Shown: one piece after another, positions 1 through 4,545 of the stretch
Layout: each line of letters begins with the position of its first letter
Position numbering within the stretch: position 1 is the first letter of the stretch
Assembly (NCBI GenBank): GCA_002455755.1
Contig: DKLL01000037.1
Location: forward strand, 4,859 to 10,406
Reading direction: 5' to 3'
Origin: Acinetobacter sp. UBA6641
Lineage (GTDB): Bacteria; Pseudomonadota; Gammaproteobacteria; Pseudomonadales; Moraxellaceae
Length of the DNA stretch: 5,548 nt
Position numbers and translations under genes: made by a program
Notes under the pieces: generated by a model
What the model was told of the DNA's origin: nothing
What the model saw: only the letters and a program-made list of their open reading frames with translations
The model's database searches: none

Positions 1-2
1 AA

Positions 3-31
3 AACTTCGTGATACTCAGGAGGTTCTATCA
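3..31 (+). promoter_or_regulatory. hsp20 leader: ribosome binding site inside possible temperature-sensitive hairpins
   Basis: A full Shine-Dalgarno AGGAGG lies at 18-23, 8 nt before the ATG at 32. Two mutually exclusive weak folds cover it. In one, UGAUA (10-14) pairs with UAUCA (27-31), placing the SD in the loop and ending exactly at the start codon. In the other, AACUUC (3-8) pairs with GAGGUU (20-25) with one G-U pair, directly masking the SD. Short, AU-rich, SD-masking hairpins of this kind are typical of ROSE-type RNA thermometers found before ibpA-like genes. Only 31 nt of leader is in the window, so any upstream ROSE hairpins and the promoter cannot be seen. The SD is certain; the thermometer role is inference. 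Confidence 0.35.
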
Positions 32-568
32 ATGAGCAGTTTCAGCCTTAGTCCCCTATTCCGCCGAAGCATTGGCTTTGATCGTTTCAATGACCTGTTC
101 GATTATGCAATGCAAAGTGATACTCCCAACTATCCACACTATAACATTGAAAAAACAGGCGATAATAATTACCGTATTGTTGTCGCCACTGCCGGATTCA
201 AACAGGATCAACTGGAGATTAATCTCGAAAACCAGTTATTGACCATTACTGGTAAAGCAGTTGACCAGTCTTCAGATACCACGGTTGAATTTCTGCATAA
301 AGGTATTTCCAGCCGTTCATTTAAACTGTCGCTACGTCTGGATGAGCATATAGAGGTCCAACAAGCCGATTATGAAAATGGCTTATTGAAAATAGATTTA
401 CAACGTAGCGTTCCCGAGGAGGCCATGCCACGCCAGATTCCAATTGGAGGCAAAACCAGGGAGCAACTGACTTCACCTCAACAGGAAAATAGCGAAACAA
501 GTCCTCAAGAAACAGAGTCAATAACGGTTCTTTTGAATGCTGTAAAAAACCGGTTCAACACATTATAG
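32..568 (+). CDS. Hsp20/IbpA-family small heat shock protein
   Basis: ATP-independent cytosolic chaperone that holds unfolding proteins soluble for later refolding by DnaK/ClpB. The 178-residue product begins MSSFSLSPLFRRSIGFDRF, very close to the N-terminus of E. coli IbpA/IbpB (F-x-LSPL-x-R-x-x-IGFDR). An alpha-crystallin domain covers about residues 36-127 (YNIEKTGDNNYRI, VATAGF, and the A-x-x-x-NGLL signature at 112-119). The I-x-I oligomer-docking motif is IPI at 136-138. About 40 more residues follow it, whereas E. coli IbpA (137 aa) ends at this point; the tail is rich in Gln, Glu, Ser and Thr and finishes in a possible amphipathic helix (about 163-178). The ATG is supported by a strong AGGAGG 8 nt upstream and by alignment to IbpA. 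The gene converges on infC. Family assignment is secure; I leave the symbol blank because orthology to ibpA over other hsp20 copies cannot be shown. Confidence 0.95.
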   Translation: MSSFSLSPLFRRSIGFDRFNDLFDYAMQSDTPNYPHYNIEKTGDNNYRIVVATAGFKQDQLEINLENQLLTITGKAVDQSSDTTVEFLHKGISSRSFKLSLRLDEHIEVQQADYENGLLKIDLQRSVPEEAMPRQIPIGGKTREQLTSPQQENSETSPQETESITVLLNAVKNRFNTL

Positions 569-575
569 CCATAAA

Positions 576-599
576 AAAGCCCTGCGTTTGCAGGGCTTT
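576..599. terminator. Bidirectional intrinsic terminator between hsp20 and infC
   Basis: Perfect 10-bp stem (576-585 with 590-599) closed by a 4-nt loop (586-589). It lies 8 nt after the hsp20 stop and 17 nt after the infC stop. On the minus strand the stem runs into six T residues (complement of 573-578), a strong terminator for thrS-infC. On the plus strand the tail TTTCTTC is weaker but usable for hsp20. One hairpin therefore serves both converging transcripts. Confidence 0.9.
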
Positions 600-615
600 C
601 TTCATCAATAGAGGC

Positions 616-1167
616 TTACTTTTTCTTTTTAGGACCAAGTAACATACCCATCTGACGACCTTCCATTTTTGGTGCTTGTTCAACTACACCGAATTCAGCC
701 ACATCTGCTTCAACTTTTTGCAATTGAGCAAGACCAAGCTGCTGGTGAGCCATTTCACGGCCACGGAAGCGTAGAGTGATTTTTACCTTGTTGCCTTCTT
801 CAAGGAACTTGATAATGGCACGTAATTTTACGTTGTAATCACCAACATCAGTCGCAGGGCGGAGCTTGATTTCTTTCACCTGTACTTGATGCTGTTTTTT
901 CTTCGCTTCTTTCTGCTTTTGCTTAAGATCAAACAAATGCTTGTTGAAGTCCATGATTTTGCATACTGGTGGTTCAGCATTTGCCACAATCTCAACCAGG
1001 TCAAGATCGACAGCTTCAGCTGCACGTAAAGCATCATTTAAGCTTACAATGCCTTTTTGCTCGCCATTTTCGTCTACAAGACGGACTTCTTTCGCACGAA
1101 TTTCATCATTCAAAGCAGGACGGTTTGATTTGTTACCGCCCTGTTGATTACGGTCAGGCTGTTTAAT
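616..1167 (-). CDS. infC: Translation initiation factor IF-3 (ATT start codon)
   Basis: IF-3 binds the 30S subunit, prevents premature 50S joining and rejects non-canonical start codons and wrong initiator tRNA. With an ATT start at 1167-1165 the product is 183 residues, close to E. coli IF-3 (180). The N-domain contains the family signature [11 protein letters not shown] (63-73). A lysine-rich linker follows at about 82-93, then the C-domain with [12 protein letters not shown] (about 133-144), ending PKKKK. A start at the in-frame TTG (1113) would drop the first 18 residues, [17 protein letters not shown] and following, which correspond to the basic N-terminal extension of IF-3. ATT has a GGAG (1179-1176) at 8-nt spacing; TTG has no such site. 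The gene begins 5 nt after the thrS stop and ends the operon. By analogy with E. coli, the AUU start would let IF-3 repress its own synthesis. Confidence 0.95.
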   Translation of the reverse strand: MKQPDRNQQGGNKSNRPALNDEIRAKEVRLVDENGEQKGIVSLNDALRAAEAVDLDLVEIVANAEPPVCKIMDFNKHLFDLKQKQKEAKKKQHQVQVKEIKLRPATDVGDYNVKLRAIIKFLEEGNKVKITLRFRGREMAHQQLGLAQLQKVEADVAEFGVVEQAPKMEGRQMGMLLGPKKKK

Positions 1168-1179
1168 CGCTGTTACTCC
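1165..1179 (-). promoter_or_regulatory. infC: infC ribosome binding site with rare ATT initiation codon
   Basis: On the minus strand GGAG (1179-1176) overlaps the last codons of thrS (GTG GAG TAA). The thrS stop at 1175-1173 follows, then a 5-nt gap, then ATT at 1167-1165. There is no in-frame ATG or GTG between the SD and the conserved IF-3 sequence. AUU is the well-known start codon of E. coli infC and is the sensor for IF-3 autoregulation. Overlap of the SD with the thrS stop also suggests translational coupling. Confidence 0.88.
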
Positions 1180-3095
1180 ACAATGTACCGGCCGCGTTCG
1201 GCAACGGCTGCTTTTACCAAGTCAACGAAAGCATCGATTGACATAGTACCCAAATTTTTTCCTGAGCGGGTACGCACGTTTACTGTACCTTCCTCTACTT
1301 CACGGTCCCCAAGTACCAGCAAGTAAGGAATACGCTCTAATGTACGTTCACGAATCTTAAAGCCGATTTTCTCATTTCTCAAGTCAGAAATTGCTCGAAT
1401 TCCGTTTTCTTTCAGTTTCGCGACGACTGACTCACAAGCTTCAGCTTGGGAATCGGTAATATTCATCACACACGCTTGCACTGGTGATAACCAAGGTGGC
1501 ATGAAGCCTGCGTAGTGTTCAATCAGTATACCAATAAAACGTTCGAAACTGCCAAGAATTGCACGATGCAACATTACAGGCTGATCACGATCGTTATCTT
1601 CAGTGACATAAGAGGCATCCAGACGTTCTGGAAGGTTGAAGTCACATTGAATGGTACCACACTGCCAGATTCGGCCTAAGCAGTCTTTCAATGAGAATTC
1701 GATCTTCGGACCGTAGAATGCGCCTTCACCTGGTTGTAAATCCCAATCCAGGCCAGCAGCATCTAAAGCATCTGCCAAAGATTTTTCTGCCATATCCCAA
1801 AGTGCATCATCACCCACACGTTTTTCAGGACGAGTCGATAACTTCATTTGTACTTCTTCGAAGCCAAAATCTTTGTATACGTCTAGTGTCAATTTGATAA
1901 AGTCTGCAACTTCAGTACCGATTTGTTCTTTGGTACAGAAAATATGCGCATCATCTTGGGTAAAACCACGTACACGCATGATGCCGTGTAAAGAACCTGA
2001 TGGCTTCTTACGGTGACATGAACCAAACTCCGCTAAACGGATTGGAAGATCACGATATGATTTTAAGCCCTGGTTGAACACTTGCACATGACAAGGACAG
2101 TTCATCGGTTTCACAGCATAGTTACGGTTCTCTGAATGAGTCGTAAACATGTTTTCAGCATAGTTCGCTGCGTGACCTGATTTTTCCCAAAGCGTGAAAT
2201 CCACCACTTGTGGTGTACGGATTTCAAGGTAACCATTTTCTTGCTGAACTTTACGCATGTATTGTTCAAGCACTTGGTAAATGGTCCAGCCGTTCGGATG
2301 CCAGAACACCATACCTGGTGCTTCTTCCTGCATATGGAACAGATCTAAGGCTTTACCAATTTTACGGTGATCGCGTTTTTCCGCTTCTTCAATACGTTTG
2401 ATGTATGCAGCCAGCTGTTTCTTGTCAGCCCAAGCTGTACCATAAATACGTTGTAGCTGTTCGTTTTTCGCATCACCGCGCCAGTAAGCACCAGAGATTT
2501 TAGTCAGTTTGAATGATTTTAAGAATTTGGTATTTGGTACGTGCGGACCACGGCACATATCCAGATAGTCCTGATGGTAGTACAGGCCCATTTGAGTTTC
2601 TTCAGGCATGTCTTCGATCAGACGTAATTTGTATTCTTCGCCACGTTTAGTGAATTCTGCAATCACTTCATCACGTGGGGTCATTTTTTTAATCACGTCA
2701 TAGTCTTGATCGATGAGCTTTTTCATACGCTCTTCGATGGCAGCCATGTCGTCTAAAGTAAATGGACGTGGCATCCAGATGTCATAGTAGAAACCTTCTT
2801 CAATGACCGGACCAATCACCATCTTTGCTTCTGGGAACAATTGCTTCACCGCATGGCCGACCAGGTGTGCACAAGAGTGACGAATGATGTGTACACCATC
2901 TTCATCTTTAGGCGTAATAATTTGTAAGGTTGCATCTTCAGTGATGAGATCAGACGCATCAACCAAGCGGTCGTTGACACGACCTGCAACTGTATTTTTC
3001 GCAAGACCCGGACCAATGCTGAGGGCAACATCCATCACAGATACGGCTTGATCAAACTGTTTTTGATCGCCATTTGGCAAAGTGATAATTGGCAT
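1173..3095 (-). CDS. thrS: Threonyl-tRNA synthetase
   Basis: Class II synthetase that charges tRNA-Thr with threonine and removes mischarged serine. At 640 residues it is full length (E. coli 642). Domains: TGS about 1-61; editing domain about 62-224 with H73-x3-H77 and C181/H185 (CRGPH); catalytic core about 242-534; C-terminal anticodon-binding domain about 535-640 ending GRYIVE. Zinc ligands that select threonine are C333 (MNCPC), H384 (DDAHIF) and H510 (VMLHR). Motif 3 arginine is R519 (ILGSFERF). Motif 2 keeps R362 and R374 but reads HRKKPSG, so Lys364 occupies the position of the usual motif 2 Glu (R-x-E; E365 in E. coli). The ATG has AAGG (3106-3103) at 7-nt spacing and sits just below a tRNA-like leader hairpin. 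The gene is first in the operon with infC. Confidence 0.97.
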   Translation of the reverse strand: MPIITLPNGDQKQFDQAVSVMDVALSIGPGLAKNTVAGRVNDRLVDASDLITEDATLQIITPKDEDGVHIIRHSCAHLVGHAVKQLFPEAKMVIGPVIEEGFYYDIWMPRPFTLDDMAAIEERMKKLIDQDYDVIKKMTPRDEVIAEFTKRGEEYKLRLIEDMPEETQMGLYYHQDYLDMCRGPHVPNTKFLKSFKLTKISGAYWRGDAKNEQLQRIYGTAWADKKQLAAYIKRIEEAEKRDHRKIGKALDLFHMQEEAPGMVFWHPNGWTIYQVLEQYMRKVQQENGYLEIRTPQVVDFTLWEKSGHAANYAENMFTTHSENRNYAVKPMNCPCHVQVFNQGLKSYRDLPIRLAEFGSCHRKKPSGSLHGIMRVRGFTQDDAHIFCTKEQIGTEVADFIKLTLDVYKDFGFEEVQMKLSTRPEKRVGDDALWDMAEKSLADALDAAGLDWDLQPGEGAFYGPKIEFSLKDCLGRIWQCGTIQCDFNLPERLDASYVTEDNDRDQPVMLHRAILGSFERFIGILIEHYAGFMPPWLSPVQACVMNITDSQAEACESVVAKLKENGIRAISDLRNEKIGFKIRERTLERIPYLLVLGDREVEEGTVNVRTRSGKNLGTMSIDAFVDLVKAAVAERGRYIVE

Positions 3096-3102
3096 AAAAA
3101 AT

Positions 3103-3106
3103 CCTT
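3103..3106 (-). promoter_or_regulatory. thrS: thrS ribosome binding site
   Basis: AAGG on the minus strand, 7 nt before the ATG at 3095-3093, with a T-rich spacer. It is the centre of a 10-bp perfect palindrome (3102-3111, TCCTTAAGGA) and begins only 5 nt after the base of the anticodon-like hairpin (3112-3140). Protein bound to that hairpin would block ribosome access. Confidence 0.75.
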
Positions 3107-3111
3107 AAGGA

Positions 3112-3140
3112 GTGATGCCCCGTACCATAGGGCATGTCAC
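3112..3140 (-). promoter_or_regulatory. thrS: thrS leader hairpin resembling the tRNA-Thr anticodon arm (putative ThrRS operator)
   Basis: In the minus-strand RNA, AUGCCCU (3135-3129) pairs with GGGGCAU (3121-3115). The seventh pair is a U-G, leaving a 7-nt loop A-U-G-G-U-A-C (3128-3122). A 2-nt bulge separates this from a further GUG/CAC (3140-3138 with 3114-3112). Numbered as an anticodon loop, it has U33, G34-G35-U36 and A37: the anticodon of tRNA-Thr(GGU), including G35 and U36, the main ThrRS anticodon determinants. GGU lies at -31 to -29 from the thrS ATG. Known background: E. coli ThrRS represses its own translation by binding a leader hairpin that mimics the tRNA-Thr anticodon arm just upstream of the SD. 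The fold is read from sequence; the function is inferred. Confidence 0.7.
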
Positions 3141-3153
3141 CGCGAGATTATGA

Positions 3154-3170
3154 TCGAGGCAGAACCTCAA
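3154..3170 (-). promoter_or_regulatory. thrS: Second hairpin in the thrS leader
   Basis: In the minus-strand RNA, UUGAGG (3170-3165) pairs with CCUCGA (3159-3154), including one U-G pair, around a 5-nt loop UUCUG. A 13-nt AU-rich, apparently unpaired stretch (3153-3141) joins it to the anticodon-like hairpin. This layout of hairpin, single-stranded linker, then anticodon-like hairpin resembles the domain 4-3-2 organisation of the E. coli thrS operator, where each hairpin contacts one ThrRS subunit. The stem alone is modest, so this is tentative. Confidence 0.4.
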
Positions 3171-3181
3171 AAGATAAAAAC

Positions 3182-3190
3182 GGTGGATAA
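3182..3190 (-). promoter_or_regulatory. DnaA-box-like 9-mer, one mismatch
   Basis: The minus strand reads TTATCCACC, one base off the DnaA consensus TTATCCACA. It faces the perfect box at 3219-3227, making an inverted pair (GTGGATAA at 3183-3190, TTATCCAC at 3219-3226). The same dyad could instead be a repressor site. Function not shown. Confidence 0.35.
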
Positions 3191-3206
3191 ATAAAAATCG
3201 ACTCGA

Positions 3207-3235
3207 ATTTTACACGTCTTATCCACAGGATTAAA
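3207..3235 (-). promoter_or_regulatory. Candidate sigma-70 promoter for thrS-infC
   Basis: On the minus strand a -10-like TAAAAT (3212-3207, 5 of 6 matches) follows a 17-bp spacer after a poor -35-like TTTAAT (3235-3230, 3 of 6). Initiation near 3200 would give a leader of about 105 nt containing both hairpins. A perfect DnaA box (3219-3227) lies within the spacer. No stronger promoter is obvious in 3171-3329, but the -35 is weak and the call is uncertain. Confidence 0.3.
3219..3227 (+). promoter_or_regulatory. Perfect DnaA-box consensus 9-mer
   Basis: TTATCCACA matches the E. coli DnaA box consensus exactly. It sits in the spacer of the candidate thrS promoter, in inverted orientation to a one-mismatch copy at 3182-3190. 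The sequence match is certain; DnaA binding is inferred. Nothing else here looks like an origin: there is no AT-rich unwinding element with box clusters and no dnaA or rpmH nearby. Confidence 0.5.
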
Positions 3236-3329
3236 CCTTTTCACCTAGAAAATTCGCGATTTGGCGCATTTTGAATTTATTTGTCACTACTTTGCCTTCA
3301 GATCAATCAGGGAATGCCATTTTTCTTTT

Positions 3330-4490
3330 TTATTCTCTAAAGTTATCCCATACTTCAAATTTACCTGGTGTGTAGGCATAAAGCTGGGCAAATTGCGGAA
3401 TTACCGCTTCACTTTGAGTCGGTCTTAAAAACACATAATCATCCCGCTCAATCTCACAGGATTTCGGCACCAGCAGCATTTCCTGATTACTACTGCGTCC
3501 ATACAAACCATGCAGCTTGCTTTTTTCAGGATAAATATAATCGGCCTGCCAGTAACCACCGTATAAGAACACGGCCTTATATTTATGCGGAAAGTGATTC
3601 AACATCTCCAGACCGGGTAACTGGCTATGCCGCAAAACTTTGAGTACCGGCGTGGCAATCCATAATGCACATTGCAGTTGCGCCAGACTGGCCAGCTCGA
3701 AATCACCTGGCTTGAGCAGCAGCGAGCCAAAAGCCAGATCATTACAGACACTCTGCTGACAATGCTGCATAAACGTCGGACTGCCGCCCCCGTTAAAACA
3801 TAAATCTTCATGCCATAAATTGGGGAATTGCTGCCGAATGATGTCTTGGTACTGTTGATAACTTTGTTGTGATTGTTGATAACTCTTTTCCGCAGACTTT
3901 AAAAAACTGGGTAGTTTGGCGACATGAGCGTCATAGCCCATTAAACCGGTAAGCTTAAGATGGGTCGAATGTTGCTGGATCAGCTTGAGCAGGGCCAGAA
4001 ATTGCTGCGGGTTTTGTACACCTCCGCGATGCAGTCCCACATCAATTTCAATATTCACATTCAGGCAGATGTTAAACCATTGCGCCAGCTGCAAATATTG
4101 CTGCAAACGCCCCAGATCATCAATCAGCCATTGAATATAAGGCGAGTGATCATGATCACTTCTAGCCTGATAAAACCGTTCTACTGCCTGTATCGGCATC
4201 GGCTTACCCAGCAAAATATCGGCTTGGGGGAATGCTGCATGAATGCTCAAAATATGTGGCAGATGAAACAGCATAAAGCGCCGGGTATTCAGTTGGTCAC
4301 TGGCCAGTTTGAGCAACTGCATACTGGCGAGAGACTTCACCACCAGACGCGGTTTTAACTGCACGGGTAGTTTTGACTGTACAATCTCCAGATTACGTTG
4401 ATATTGCGCCAAATCCAGAATCAGTTGCGGTGTGCCTGTGCCCTGCTGTTGTAAATGCTGATTCAGTTGCTGAAAATAGTTCGATTGCAT
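3330..4490 (-). CDS. Fold-type III PLP-dependent enzyme, D-threonine aldolase/D-serine dehydratase-like (amino acid deaminase/aldolase)
   Basis: Predicted cytosolic enzyme of 386 residues with an alanine-racemase-like N-terminal barrel. K52 in RLVVKSLAS is the likely PLP lysine. The strand VNIEIDVGLHRGGV (145-158) and the glycine-rich FNGGGSPT (232-239) match the family's barrel and phosphate-binding segments. Near the C-terminus, DDYVFLRPTQSEAV aligns with the G-D-x-V-x-L-x-P-N-H-x-C/D segment of D-threonine aldolase and D-serine dehydratase, but the metal-binding His and Cys/Asp are replaced by Q359 and E361. The protein is Gln-rich, with a SYQQ repeat at 203-213. The ATG has AGGAG (4501-4497) 6 nt upstream. 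It follows the lactone oxidase gene by 48 nt (10 nt from that gene's displaced stop), so the two are likely co-transcribed. Substrate and reaction are unknown; the family is secure. Confidence 0.85.
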   Translation of the reverse strand: MQSNYFQQLNQHLQQQGTGTPQLILDLAQYQRNLEIVQSKLPVQLKPRLVVKSLASMQLLKLASDQLNTRRFMLFHLPHILSIHAAFPQADILLGKPMPIQAVERFYQARSDHDHSPYIQWLIDDLGRLQQYLQLAQWFNICLNVNIEIDVGLHRGGVQNPQQFLALLKLIQQHSTHLKLTGLMGYDAHVAKLPSFLKSAEKSYQQSQQSYQQYQDIIRQQFPNLWHEDLCFNGGGSPTFMQHCQQSVCNDLAFGSLLLKPGDFELASLAQLQCALWIATPVLKVLRHSQLPGLEMLNHFPHKYKAVFLYGGYWQADYIYPEKSKLHGLYGRSSNQEMLLVPKSCEIERDDYVFLRPTQSEAVIPQFAQLYAYTPGKFEVWDNFRE

Positions 4491-4500
4491 TGCCCTCTCC

Positions 4501-4545
4501 TCATTTTCCAGACAGGAATAACTGTTTCAAATAGGGATTCAGCCA
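4501..4545 (-). other. Displaced C-terminal coding segment of the lactone oxidase (frameshift remnant)
   Basis: In the frame one base off the oxidase, the minus strand encodes WLNPYLKQLFLSGK followed by TGA at 4503-4501. This is the family's conserved end (LDP-x-G-x-F/W-x-N-x-YL-x-x-LF) and continues directly from LDPQQ in the oxidase frame. One extra A in the AAAA run (4546-4549) would join the two frames. The restored stop would fall 10 nt before the next gene's ATG and overlap its SD, a normal operon junction. Confidence 0.85.

Noticed and set aside
616..1113. infC beginning at the TTG codon (165 aa)
   Set aside because: It lacks a properly placed SD and omits the conserved basic N-terminus; ATT at 1167 has both.
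941..2401. Plus-strand open frames opposite infC and thrS
   Set aside because: Antisense shadows of well-conserved genes with no domain resemblance or ribosome binding sites of note.
3182..3227. Replication origin
   Set aside because: Only two DnaA-like boxes, no unwinding element with direct repeats, and no dnaA, dnaN, rpmH or gyrB nearby.
3249..3278. AAATTC/GAATTT inverted repeat as terminator of the PLP enzyme gene
   Set aside because: A weak AT-rich 6-bp stem with a long loop and no T run after it on the minus strand.
3096..3329. T-box riboswitch controlling thrS
   Set aside because: No T-box AGGGUGGNACCGCG sequence or terminator/antiterminator pair; the tRNA-like arm points to protein-mediated control instead.
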